A stretch of 64,000 nucleotides of DNA from Phlyctochytrium arcticum (lineage: Eukaryota > Chytridiomycota > Chytridiomycetes > Chytridiales > Chytridiaceae): assembly GCA_025602905.1 (NCBI GenBank), contig JAHLKI010000045.1, positions 62,001-126,000 on the forward strand. The letters run 5' to 3'. The position numbers and the translations under genes are program-made. Each line of letters starts with the position of its first letter. The first letter of the stretch is position 1. The notes below the pieces were generated by a model that did not search any database, was not told the origin of the DNA, and saw only the letters and a list, made by a program, of their open reading frames with translations. Below are positions 53,826 through 63,990 of the stretch, piece by piece.

Positions 53826-54150
53826 CCTTTCTAAATGAGCACTCTTCATCATTCCTTCTGGGCTAGTACACAATTTTCTCCCACTACATCAGTATGGAAA
53901 GGATGAATCTCATTTCTTCTGTTATGTGATGAATTTCATCGGCTTCTCCATTGGACAAAACTGACATTAGGATAAGACAATGCCACTTTTGCTGAATCGA
54001 GAAGTCGATGTTGCATGATGGAAATTATGTGAGAAATATAAAGATGCTCCATAGCACCTCTACATCAGTGAAACATTTTTGATGTCTTTTTTTTCATGTA
54101 GAGTGCATTCGTCAGAAAACATGGAAAAAATGGGACATAATATCTGCCAT
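53826..54150 (+). repeat. Hairpin/promoter module, copy B
   Basis: Second copy, same orientation: stem CATCGGCTTCTCCATT (53937-53952) against 53995-54010, 14 of 16 Watson-Crick plus one G-T, same 42-base loop with core TTAGGATAAGACAATGCCAC, TATAAAG at 54037-54043, then 21 bp from TATA start to CTCTACATCAGT. No gene follows: it faces the 3' end of the primase-helicase. Confidence 0.75.
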
Positions 54151-54282
54151 CATTGTTCATATACTTCATCATGAAGAATATCAACAATTTCTATTACACA
54201 TGCATATTTAAAGAGTTTTGCACTTATAAAATCTATTCTACTGTACTTGTGATGTGGTCTCCCAACCTAGTCAACATGCAAT

Positions 54283-57200
54283 TTACACCTTTTCCTTTTT
54301 GAAATATTTGCTAATTTTCTGATGCACTTTTTCATACTTTCCAGTTCTAACATTATATCCACATGCTACCATTTCTGCAATATCACCTTTAATTTGTGCA
54401 ATAACCTCGTCCAGTTTCTGTGTTGGTCGAGGTTTACTTGGTAAGTAATTTTCAAACATTTTTCCTGTTTTTTCAGTTTCTGGTTTTCCTTTCTTTAATA
54501 CAGGTTTTCCTGTTCCTTTTGACTGGAATGGTTCGTCGGGAGAGTCCTCATACGGTTTTATTTCCCATATCTTAGTGGGCGAGAAAACTTCTAAAGAGGT
54601 GGTTGGTATGGAAGGATTTGACACAAGCCAACTTTTCCCTTCCTTTCTATAAATTTTCTCTCCAAAAAAGCATTGAACATCTTTGCTAAAAGATCAGTTC
54701 GATAAGTTGTAGGTTGATGTCGGAAATGAAATGCCCCTTTTATATTTGCAAATGGCACACTACATTTTCCAATATCTGATAACTGCATTTTTTGCCAGTC
54801 AATGTTATTTTCCGCTAGAATCTCATAGATAACATATGCTGCAGTTCCTACTTGGCAACTTTTTGGGAGTTGTTCTCCAGTACCAAATTCTTTGATTGTT
54901 CCTAATTGTTGCAATGCATAAGCACATTCTTGAGATTTTCCCCAATATTTTGCTAGTTCTATATCAGTTACTTCTTTGATGAACATTGAGGTAAACTTGT
55001 ATTTTTGATACTGTAGGATATCATCCATATCGGCATCAAACGACTTCATCCTTTTCTTCACCTCGAGAAACTCTTCATCTGATACTGTTTTGATGTTGTC
55101 CCAATTGAAGACCGATAAAGAGGTATCAATTTGACGTTGAATCTCAAGAATTTCTTTCTCACACAACATTTCCGTTTCGATGTCAATTGTAAAGGAAGTA
55201 AACTTTGAAAGTAACAACAGTGCTTTTAGAACATCCGTATTAAAGGATGCTCGTAGCTCTTTATCTAAATTCCGCCTTAGTTGTCCAAAATTTAACCAAT
55301 TCACTAATTCAAATAGTTCATGATATTCTGGTGTACTAGGTAAAAGTGTCCCTTGTTTTTTCACTGCTGCTGGAAAACCTCTAATGAAAAATATATGCGC
55401 ATCTGGATTCTTGGGATGTCGAATTCGCTGAATCAACTGTAGAAAATCCCGTGGTGTCATACAACTTTGATCAAAGCAGCCAAACACTCGCGCAAATTTT
55501 CCTTCTTGATCAATTCAGAACTCGGATTAAAGTTTACACCTACTGCTAAACATGAATTTCCCACCACAACTCGTACCTGGGGCGAACCCCAAATCATATC
55601 AACATTTTCTAGTTTCTTTTTATCGCTTTTGGTATCTGAATGATATGCAAGAATCTCCTTGCCACGTTGCCATCCATATTTCTTACACAAACAGGCAACT
55701 ATGCCTTCCACTGATTCATCATGAGATCCACTATCCGGTTTCCGTTTTCCTAGTCTGCCAGTTGCGATGAATATCTTCTCACCATTGTCCAAAGATGTGA
55801 ATATCTTTTCCCATAAAACTGCTGAATTATACTTTGGCTTCCCATTCGCGGTGTCGGTTTGTACCTGACCAATATGCACAATCAACTTACGAGAAGGGAT
55901 TGGCTTGATACGAACCACAGTATATGGCTCATCCATACTATGAATATTGTCCATTGTAATATTAGTTATAAATGCATCCATCCAGATAACCTGTCGTGCA
56001 GACTTACTTAAACTTTGCAGTGTAAGCCAGTTGGCAACCGATTTTCCATTATGACAGGTTGCCTCTTGACTGAATGAATGCATCATTGTCTCACACTCAT
56101 CCATTATCACAATGTCATACGAAATTCTATGTGTGACATACTTTGATAAAGACTGAATTGAACATGCCAAATATTGATGCTTCTCCTGGTTTTGTGGATC
56201 AATCTTTTCCTCCGGATCGATATCTAGATAATATTTCCACTTATCGCCCAGTCGACCCCTTTGCTCATTTGTCAAGGCTACCCTACATGTTCCCCACAAA
56301 ATACATAATTTCGGCTCTCGTTCCATCAACTGAAAGATGTATGATATTACTGCTCCGGTCTTATTCCCACCACATGGAACATGCAGAACAATATCCTTCT
56401 CTCGAATGTTTTCTAATGTTTCCAAAGATAAATATTGCATATCCAATATATCGACATGTTCCTCCTTTTCACCCAATGGAAGCATATTTTTGAAATCTCT
56501 TATCGCTCGCTCTTGCAGTATTCCACACTTGTATACTCGCGATAAATAGGTCTTCATTAATATAGTTTTACATTCCCAATCACAACGATCTTCATAGTAT
56601 CTTCTGTACTTTTCAAGCCGCTCTGAAGAGGGATCCTTTTGTTTGTTCCATTCCCAAAACTCGTCAAAGGAAATACCCACAGTTTTACACCATCGTGCTA
56701 TTGAACAACATATAACATTTGACAATTGATACTTATGTCCTCGCGGATAATTTGGCATCTTTTGCAAATGTTCACTCGGCGAAGCATTTGTTAAATCAAA
56801 ACCCTTCGGTATATCTAAATTCATCTTTGGCACATCATGAATATCCTCCAATTTGATGTTCGTGCTGGCTGTTGTTGTTTTCCCCTCCACCCTTTTCCGT
56901 TTTTTCTCATGCTGTTGTGGCAAATTCAATGTGTTCACATTAATTGAATCCGCTCGGATATTATGGAGCAAAGTGTGGTCCAAAATCTCTTTTGACCCCG
57001 ATATCCACCTTTGAATTCGCGGCTTCCCATTGTGGTCCAAATCACCTTTACTTTGATTGATACACTTAAACAACCCTTTCTGTCGATAAATTGATGGGTC
57101 AATTCCCACCATTTTCCACTCGGGCTGTATACACAATGCTTTCACTGGAGCAAGGTCGGCAACACAGTCAACATGATAATTATCCAAGATAATGTGGTAC

Positions 57201-57613
57201 GAGTATTTTTTGTTTCGTTTGCCCTTGTCTACATACTTCCAATTTCCAGAGATATTCATCTCACATTGCGGAAATTTTTCACAAATTGAATTCTTTACTT
57301 TATTAATAGGGTCTTCAATACCAGTCAATTCAATGTCAAATGCTACCTTTTGCTTCCGATCTGGATGCATTATTTCAAAAAGTTGATGATCTTTTTGGAG
57401 AAGACCCTCGAGTTCCTGTTTTGTTACCGCTGCATATTCGGAATACGTTTGGGAATCACCTCTCTTGTTGATATACGTGCGGCAGTGTGCAATGATATAT
57501 TCATTGTCTTCACAGATCTCTAGTAGACGGTCAAGAACGCCATTGCCTTTTGATTTGTTCGTGTAGAATTTAACATTTTTTCGCGTAAATTGAGTATATT
57601 TGTTCAAGTCCAT
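54283..57613 (-). CDS. Archaeo-eukaryotic primase fused to origin-binding-protein-type SF2 helicase, giant-virus-like, in three frames
   Basis: Frame 1 runs from the ATG at 57613 to 55457 (718 codons). It begins with an AEP primase: AFDIEL (D93, E95), KYSYHIIL (H140), GIDPSIYRQKGLFKC (D172), the three metal/nucleotide motifs. The helicase follows: Walker A-like HVPCGGNKTG (413-420), Walker B-like IVIMDECETM (505-508), VIWMDAFITN, IFIATGRLG and VVVGNSCLAVGVNF. Frame 2 (about 55493-54591) supplies the rest: RVFGCFDQS and PRDFLQLIQRIRHP, the arginine-finger motif VI, then about 270 residues. Frame 3 (to 54283) adds a basic C terminus. The combination is known from nucleocytoplasmic large DNA viruses, with the helicase related to herpesvirus-type origin-binding proteins. 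It would make primers and open DNA at an origin. Both frame changes are -1 (see the two sites). Strong A/T bias and no introns: not an ordinary host gene. Fragment or frameshifted but otherwise well preserved. Confidence 0.8.
54633..54639 (-). other. Second -1 frame change, slippery heptamer G GGA AAA
   Basis: Coding strand reads G GGA AAA in the zero frame (codons GGA and AAA) where frame 2 ends and frame 3 begins; frame 2 stops 14 codons later at 54591-54593. It is a canonical -1 slippage sequence in the correct phase; a lost base in the same run would look identical. Confidence 0.55.
55493..55499 (-). other. First -1 frame change, slippery heptamer A AAT TTG
   Basis: Coding strand reads A AAT TTG with AAT and TTG as zero-frame codons. 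A slip of one base back leads exactly into frame 2 (next codon GCG), where the family's conserved Arg-Val-Phe-Gly follows. Frame 1 would otherwise stop 12 codons on, at 55457. Programmed frameshifting and a one-base deletion are both possible. Confidence 0.6.
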
Positions 57614-57769
57614 TTTTTGTATCTTTGGGTTGATATCTAATGGATAGGAATAATTTTATACTTATATACACGTGCGCTCTTCATCATATTTTCGGCGAGT
57701 TGAATGTCTGGTAACCTCTTCATCTTTATGGAGAGAGTATCATCTGGTTTTGAATGTAATGTAATTTTG

Positions 57770-57965
57770 CCTCGAATTCTCCATTGGACAAAACTGACAT
57801 TAGGATAAGACAATGCCACTTTTGCTGAATGGAGAAGTCGATGTTGCGTGGTTGCGAGATGATGGATAATATAAAGAGGCTCCCATGCCCCTCTACATCA
57901 GTCTACATTCAAATCAATGTCGTACATTTGATATAGAGCGCATTCGTTTGAAAACTGGTGAAAAT
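57770..57965 (+). repeat. Hairpin/promoter module, copy C
   Basis: Stem CCTCGAATTCTCCATT (57770-57785) against 57828-57843, 14 of 16 pairs, with a 42-base loop identical to that of copy B. It continues with TATAAAG (57870-57876), the 21-bp step to CTCTACATCAGT and the GAGCGCATTCGTTTGAAAA segment matching the other copies. Unlike A and B it drives a gene, the one at 57984. Confidence 0.75.
57870..57876 (+). promoter_or_regulatory. TATA box of module C
   Basis: TATAAAG. The likely start of transcription, 25-32 bp on, is at the CATCAGT sequence (57896-57902). The ATG at 57885 would then be upstream of the transcript, so the start at 57984 is preferred for the gene that follows. Confidence 0.5.
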
Positions 57966-57983
57966 TTGCAAAAGAAAGAAGAA

Positions 57984-58232
57984 ATGAATGAATTCTATAA
58001 GCAACATGGTTTATTAGCATCGGAAGTAGAAGAAGAATTATTCAAAAAGGATATCATGGATGAAGTCTTGAACAAATATGATAATGGACTATTGACATTC
58101 AAAGGAAAAGGTGGTGTAGTAACAACTGTTACCAATTCGAAACAGGCTTTTGCAATGGCTCATGCGATAGCCAAGAAGAAATGGCAACGAGTCCATGCTG
58201 AAGAGTCACAATATTTCAAAGGGAAATGGTAA
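57984..58232 (+). CDS. Small unknown protein whose 3' end carries a MITE
   Basis: 82 residues from the ATG at 57984; a longer frame starts at 57885 but lies in the repeated promoter module. Reads MNEFYKQHGLLASEVEEELF and LLTFKGKGGVVTTVTNSKQA followed by FAMAHAIAKKKW. The last phrase resembles the C-terminal motif (K-x-x-T/S-x-x-Q-A-x-A-x-A) of small proteins of unknown function frequent in giant viruses. Its stop codon (TAA at 58230-58232) lies inside the MITE at 58221-58727; past the element, after the target duplication, the frame would continue three codons to another stop, so the insertion only changed the last few residues. Confidence 0.6.
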   Translation: MNEFYKQHGLLASEVEEELFKKDIMDEVLNKYDNGLLTFKGKGGVVTTVTNSKQAFAMAHAIAKKKWQRVHAEESQYFKGKW

Positions 58233-58727
58233 AACGACGCCCGGCGTCTAATCTTAAAACGACACCCCCATTAAATTTGAAGAAATATGCCCAAAATGAG
58301 GACTAATCCCCTCTGCACAGCCACCTGTGGCCCTTTTTTGTCTGAGTTTTGTCATCGAGTCAACCCAGGAGTCGACCAGAATCCTCGACACATTTGACAG
58401 GGAAGGACTAGCACAGCGGCCCTACGTTAGGGGCCTGAGTCCCCCATCCGCTAGCATCTGTCATGGAAGGGAGCGGGAGCGACCGAACCGCGGGTAGCAG
58501 CTCACCGCCATTGGGCCCCTGCCCAATGAGCGGAAGCGTGTCGCCGAAGGCGGTAGGTTTTATTTTTTTCCTTTTGAAATGCCCCGCAGAATGGGACGCA
58601 GAATTGGACGAGGAGCGGAGATCGGTGGCTGTGCAGAGGGGATTAGTCCTCATTTTGGGCATATTTCTTCAAATTTAATGGGGGCGTCGTTTTCAGATTA
58701 GACGCCGGGGTCGTTTTACCAACTCTC
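58221..58727. mobile_element. 507-bp MITE with 104-bp terminal inverted repeats, Mutator-like
   Basis: Terminal repeats 58221-58325 and 58624-58727 are nearly identical in inverse (one indel near the tip, a few substitutions; tips GGGAAATGGTAAAACGAC and GAGAGTTGGTAAAACGAC). A perfect 9-bp direct repeat TATTTCAAA flanks the element at 58212-58220 and 58728-58736. Long TIRs with a 9-bp target-site duplication are the mark of the Mutator superfamily. The interior (about 300 bp, GC-rich) has no transposase, so it is non-autonomous. High TIR identity suggests a recent insertion. Confidence 0.85.
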
Positions 58728-58761
58728 TATTTCAAATTGAAAGAATGAATATTTCCGCTGC

Positions 58762-59034
58762 TTATTCTTCATCGCGATCCAACTCAAAATGAACAATCCG
58801 TGACCTTTTCCACTCCATATAGCAAGGAAAGCATCGGGGTCTTTGCTTGATAATGGGGATCCCAATAGAACAAAATTTGTTATCGGAAGCATACTCTTTA
58901 CAAACTCTACAATCCTTTGGAGCAATTTGTTTTCCATGGATGTCAAATTGTACTGCATAAGGGGTTGTGTCAATGAGCGGCATTTTCTGTATATAGATAT
59001 GCCGAAAATGTTGAATTCTTTTAAATATGCCCAT
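58762..59034 (-). CDS. Small Cys-rich protein of the A+T-rich region
   Basis: 90 residues, ATG at 59034, stop at 58762. Contains CRVCKEYASDNKFC and CFPCYMEW, two CxxC knuckles that could make a zinc ribbon. Ends ELDRDEE. Convergent with the gene at 57984, with the MITE between them. No family recognised. Confidence 0.5.
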   Translation of the reverse strand: MGIFKRIQHFRHIYIQKMPLIDTTPYAVQFDIHGKQIAPKDCRVCKEYASDNKFCSIGIPIIKQRPRCFPCYMEWKRSRIVHFELDRDEE

Positions 59035-59091
59035 GCATTATTTCTTAAAATGTGTACTTTTTGGTATAGGGGGTTAGATTGATAATCTTGA

Positions 59092-59240
59092 AGTTCTTGA
59101 TAATCTGGCCAGAAGCAGGGGGTATATCGTAGATGATCGTAGATCTCCAGCCGAGGGGGTATTATTGTAGATCTCAGCCGAGGGGGTATTATTGTAGATC
59201 TCCAGCCGAGGGGGTATATCGTAGAACTCCAGCCGAGGTT
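59092..59240. repeat. Four tandem GATCTCCAGCCGAGGGGG units upstream of the 59538 gene
   Basis: Unit of about 28 bp (AGATCTCCAGCCGAGGGGGT followed by ATTATTGT) starts at about 59139, 59169, 59197 and 59224, preceded by a divergent relative (TCTTGATAATCTGG...GGGGGTATATCGT). A related array lies on the other side of the gene at 60440-60565, in the same orientation. Confidence 0.75.
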
Positions 59241-59470
59241 GATTCTCCATTATCTTTGATCATTGGGAGTCTCTAGACCATCAGATTTACCCCTCATTCA
59301 AAAAGAACAATCATTTGAAACATTTGAAATGTTGAACTTTTTGTGAGGTTAACAAGTGTTAACAGGTGTTAACACGCAAATGTACCGTTTTCAGACAGTT
59401 TTACTAGTAAATTTTGAGGAAATTTTGAACTTTTCGGATACCATTATGTCACAAGATCTCCCCCCAGGTT

Positions 59471-59478
59471 TATAAAAG
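59471..59478 (+). promoter_or_regulatory. TATA box of the 59538 gene
   Basis: TATAAAAG, 60-67 bp upstream of the ATG at 59538. Confidence 0.6.
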
Positions 59479-59537
59479 GGGTGCACCGGGAGCCTCTAGA
59501 GCAACCGGATTAGTATTATCACACGCACCTTTTTCTA

Positions 59538-60401
59538 ATGGATCCAAATCAGCAAGCCCAACAAGCCATCATTGACATTGCAAAAGTCTATGAAAATCTA
59601 GAACGGATTGATGTCAATATGTGGCATTCTGGCGAAAGGATGTATCATTTTTTGGAGATCAAGGAAGCCTGGCACCCAATTTTTCTATCTGAGCGGTACA
59701 TTTTTGAGCATTTTGGCAAGATTCGAGAAATTGAGGAAAAATACGACAAATTGCTAAGGATTCCGGCATATTTTGATGAAGAGGAAGAAGACCAGGCAAA
59801 GGCACTTTTCAATGAGATTCAACTGTTGATAAACAACATTGTAGCAACAATCGACAATAGTCCACCGGAAATGTTTCAAAGGAGTAACCATTCCTCAGAG
59901 ATGCTGCCCGCCCCAATTACTTTTCGCCAACGACAATGTTTTATAGATGGACGACTTCGCAATGAGAATGGTATCAGCAAACATGAAAAGCGGAAACAGG
60001 AGCCGTTCCAGCGAGAGAGAGAGCAACTTGTTATCTTCATGGGGGGGGAGGGGGGGTTCCTCAACCGCTTCCGGAAAAGTGGTTTCTATGAGACCCAACA
60101 TCATTTCAAAAGGTTGTTTTTTGCCAATCTATCTGAAAGCATGAAGAATCGGGGAACTAACAAGAAAATAACTTGCGAGTCCGTATGGAGGCTATATGAG
60201 GAGGAGATGGGTCGGGAAGGATTCCAACAAGTCCATCAATACTTTTGTGGCGAGTGCGGAAAATTTTGGAAGAAGGGATGTTGTGAGAAATACAGTCCAA
60301 AAAGTAGGGGGAAGAGGCTCTGGATTGTGAAGAACGCATTGTTTCCAGATGAAATTCACGAAAAGTATGGTGCAGATGAGCAGAAATGGGGAGCATGTTA
60401 G
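59538..60401 (+). CDS. Unrecognised protein with C-terminal Cys cluster
   Basis: Intronless, 287 residues, with a good TATA box upstream. N-terminal two thirds are helical and charged (QQAQQAIIDIAKVYENLERI, KIREIEEKYDKLLRIPAYFD), and the C-terminal part reads QYFCGECGKFWKKGCCEKYS (CxxC...CC), possibly a zinc-binding fold, then a basic end. A G-run at 60042-60056 encodes GGEGG and is open. Flanked on both sides by arrays of the same 28-bp unit. A/T-biased codons group it with the primase-helicase region. Function unknown. Confidence 0.6.
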   Translation: MDPNQQAQQAIIDIAKVYENLERIDVNMWHSGERMYHFLEIKEAWHPIFLSERYIFEHFGKIREIEEKYDKLLRIPAYFDEEEEDQAKALFNEIQLLINNIVATIDNSPPEMFQRSNHSSEMLPAPITFRQRQCFIDGRLRNENGISKHEKRKQEPFQREREQLVIFMGGEGGFLNRFRKSGFYETQHHFKRLFFANLSESMKNRGTNKKITCESVWRLYEEEMGREGFQQVHQYFCGECGKFWKKGCCEKYSPKSRGKRLWIVKNALFPDEIHEKYGADEQKWGAC

Positions 60402-60439
60402 ATTAGTGATTTTCAATGCTGTACTAGTTTTTGAAGGGG

Positions 60440-60565
60440 GTAATAATAATGTTCCTGAAGTTCTTGGTATTCTCCAGCCGGGGGCATTATCGTAGATCTG
60501 GCCGACAGCAGGGGGTATTATCGTTAATCTCCAGCAGGGGGGGTATTAGTGTTAACCTCCTAGGT
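60440..60565. repeat. Diverged copies of the 59.1-kb 28-bp unit downstream of the gene
   Basis: Three units (CTCCAGCCGGGGGCATTATC, GATCTGGCCGACAGCAGGG, TAATCTCCAGCAGGGGGGG), preceded by TGAAGTTCTTGGTATT matching TGAAGTTCTTGATAAT at 59089. So the gene is flanked by direct repeats. Confidence 0.65.
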
Positions 60566-62740
60566 TGATGAATGAAGTACAGTATGGGATGGATGATGTG
60601 GAGGAAGTTGTTAGGTAGATCATCCCCAATGCTCGTTAACCCGATCCCGTGACTTAGTAAAGAGAGCGATTATAAGTGCACCTTAAAAGTAAGTATTACA
60701 TTAAGTTGGAGAGTTTTTCCAAATATTTATGCTCAGCCAGCACAACACACCGGACCCTTTTGTATTCATACTCAAACTCAAAATATTGCGCAGGGAGCGC
60801 AGTAAAGAATAGAGTGTACACCTGCAATAATATTGTTGAAGTACCTAAGGGGGTGGTATTGGGTGACACCGGCATCATGCTGACTATTGTTTGTGTGGTG
60901 GGAGGATTATAAAATGGGGAGGATTATGTTTGATGTCCCCTGGCTTCTGGGAAATTTCCTTCGAGTCTAGTATAGTTGATCAAGTATGAGAAGTTATTTC
61001 GTCGCCAAATATCGTTTTCTTGGTCCTCTGCCTCATTTTGCCCATTCTCCTCGGATCGGTCCCACCGCCTGTACCTGCCACTCGGATGCACCGCCAACGT
61101 TGACCGGGTACCTCCTAGGTAGAAACCACGTCAAACACTAATAAGCAAACTTTTCACCGCGTCTTCGATGTGGCCATCCACATGAACGCCGGCCTCAAAG
61201 CCCTACCACGCAGCACACAACCCGGTATATCGTCCCGTTCTACAAAACGATCTGGAAGCATTTGAAAAAAAAAAAAACGTACGGTGGATGTGTCCCGTTG
61301 ACCGCCGGCCCCGGCTGTTAAAAATGTCGGTGCTCCAAAACCGCTCATAGTCCAGATCGGCACCCCCAATGCCGATACCAACGACCAATGAGGGTGATGG
61401 TTGGAACACAGTGGCAGTACCCGTTTCGCGTTCCAATTACCCCCCGAACAAACTCCCGGACCTACCTCTCCGCCGTGTATATACAATAACTGGTCCGGGT
61501 CCGGGATTCAACTTGAAACCCCAGAACCGTCCGCGATAACGTGGACGTTGCGGCACAGGGGGCGTGTTGAGCAAAGTCCTGGCATCATCCAACTTTCGCG
61601 ATATGTGCATCTACGATGCGTTGCTGGGATGAATTCCGACACACAGGCTCAGTACGACTATAAACATCATGTCAACAATTGATGGCAAACCGACTTCCAA
61701 CGTCTGCTGGGTTCCGAGACTGGTATTTGCAGCAAAAACAATGACTCCATGTCATTTTTCACCCCACGTATCTCGGGCTCTTGAACCGTCATTTGCCGAC
61801 CACCACGCCATATAACTTGGATGTATCAGAATATATGTGCATTTTATGAGTGCGAGACGCAGCCCTGGCGTCCAACTGCAGTGAATACAATCCGACATTG
61901 GTTGCACGCGGCCCCGAATTCCGTGTACCCTTACTGTATACCCGGTTCTACTATCACCTATTCTGGATTTCAAGTGATTTTCAGAATGCTTTGTAACCGC
62001 AAATTCTCCGTGAGAGAAAAAAGTCCGCGTTTTCGTGAATGCGCAGTCTGAGCGTTTCTATTCTAACATCCTTCACTAAAATCCTTCAATTCAAGTATTT
62101 AAGTTCACACACCAGATTTGATAGCATCCACCCTTTTTCAACCCGATTTTTGTGTTGTGACCTACCATCGGCCATGGATCAATTTGCTAGATATTCCTTT
62201 ACCACGTCATTGTTTTATATCCACTCAACCCCCAAAAGCATCGTTTTGGATAGTAGCAAGTCCCTACTCATCGTCCTGAACCCACCTATACTACTTATCC
62301 AAACCTAAACCTGTCACTTCGTATATAACCGGTCTCCTTCCCGAACTCTCGTAAATGCATGTATAGATATATACTCTCAATATGTGCCCATCCACCATAC
62401 CCACTGCGCATCTTCATATATATACTCACAAGAGTAGGTAGCATCCATCCACAAAATCCACCCTTACCATCCATCTCATATCCCAAGAGTTATACCCCCC
62501 CACCCACCTTCCCCACATCCTTTCCTTTCTAATCCACCTCTTACCGTTATCCCACTTCTATTTACCCAAAACATCATTCCACCCATATCCATTCCACATG
62601 CTGATTTTTTTAAAACGCAGCGTGTGACACTTCACTCCCCAACTTTTTTTTTGTATTTCCCATAAAATGCGACCCCCCAAGTCCCCAACCAGCAGGCATC
62701 CTCAATATATAAGGACGGTCCTCCTATGAAAAAGTAGTCC
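60566..62740. other. No supported gene
   Basis: Frames up to 110 codons on both strands without motif. Around 61140-61990 several open stretches in changing frames suggest a decayed gene, which I cannot identify. Confidence 0.45.
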
Positions 62741-62754
62741 CCCGTGACCTGTTT

Positions 62755-63470
62755 TGAGGATCTTTTAGGGTCTCATGTACCAGAATGTTGGCCTGTCCGA
62801 GCCTGTTTCATGCAAGCAGGCAGCATGTTACCTGCTGTCATCCTGTCCTTGCCTGCTCCATGCAAGCATCATTTACGCATGCAGAGTCCATGCAAGCATC
62901 ACTTATGCATGCAGGGTCCGTGCAAACTGTCATACATGCAGGCAATATGTTACCTACATAATTGGAAGTCGGCCTGTCCTTGCCTGCTTCATGCAACCAG
63001 ACCTGCCTTAAAGATCTTTCAGGATCTCATGTACCAGACTGTTGGCCTGTTCCATGCAAGCAGTCATGAGTACAGGCAGCATGTTACCTGCACAATTACC
63101 TGCATAAAACCCTTGCCTGCTCCATGCAAGCATCATTTATGCATGCAAATTCCATGCGTGTCCTGGCCTGCTCCATGCAAGCAGTCATGCATGCAATCCT
63201 ATGCATTCTTTATGCACGCAGTCATGCATGCTTGCATGCAATCCTATGTATTCTGTACCTTTCCTGCGAGATGTTTGCCTGCTTGCATGCCGGTCCAATT
63301 GGCCTGCTCTTACCCAAGCAGGAAACCGAACGAAACCTTGGCCAGAAAGGACATGCAGTTCCATACTTTCTTCGCCTGTCTTCCTGCTGTATTGCTTGGC
63401 ATGCACTATGTACCTTTCCTGCTTGATGTTTGCCTGCTTTGTTTCCCATGCTGCCTTTCCTGCCTGGTTT
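62755..63470. repeat. Degenerate ATGCAAGCA/GCATGC-rich repeat array
   Basis: Dense variants of CCTGCTCCATGCAAGCA and TTATGCATGCA, arranged in a larger duplication: 62755-62890 and 63012-63150 share GGATCT(T/C)...TCTCATGTACCAGA, TGTTGGCCTGT, GGCAGCATGTTACCTGC and CCATGCAAGCATCATTTA. The resulting 242-codon frame (62744-63472) is Cys/Met/Pro-rich and is a by-product. Confidence 0.75.
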
Positions 63471-63624
63471 AATTTTTGCTGTTCGCTTTTATTGATTGTA
63501 CTTCCACTATTTTTTTTTGATTTTTATGGCTTGCATCTCTCTCTTACCCTTCTAAAGTTTTCAGCAACACTTACGGTATGACATTCGGGACGGACCATAT
63601 CTGCGAGATTTAAAGAAAAACATT

Positions 63625-63990
63625 GCCTATGAACACTATTTACTTTTCCACATGATCTTACTTTTGTCTGCTGGCTTTTCTCATTTTCCTTCTGTTATAC
63701 CCTGCGGGAAACACTGAGGACATCACATCCGTTACGGGTTTGCATAATGCAACGTTTCATCCAGAAGCACGAAAACAATAAAATGCCTGTGAATAATGTT
63801 TTCTTTATCCTACGGGAAACAATTAGAACATGTCATCCCCAACGGAGCCTGTGCTTGTAAATTGCCTATGGATACTGTTTCCTTTTCCAAGCTGGCTGTT
63901 CTTTTCGTCTTTCTTTCTGCCACTACGGGAAATACGGAGGACATGAAATCTGTCACAGACCATGAATGCATGGACGCTACGCAAAGTTCC
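63625..63990. repeat. Three diverged direct repeats with CTACGGGAAA
   Basis: Each unit begins TTGCCTATGxA...TTTCCTTTT or a relative (63627, 63783, 63859) and includes (C/T)(T/C)ACGGGAAAxA, AGGACAT and ATCxGTxAC. No coding sense recognised; array continues to the window edge. Confidence 0.55.

Noticed and set aside
58408..58662. Small frames inside the MITE
   Set aside because: Short, overlapping on both strands, no transposase motif; the element is non-autonomous.
59092..59240. CRISPR-like array
   Set aside because: Units are contiguous tandem repeats without unique spacers, and the organism is eukaryotic.
62744..63472. 242-codon open frame
   Set aside because: Cys/Met/Pro/His-rich translation of a degenerate repeat array; no start context, motif or non-repeat part.
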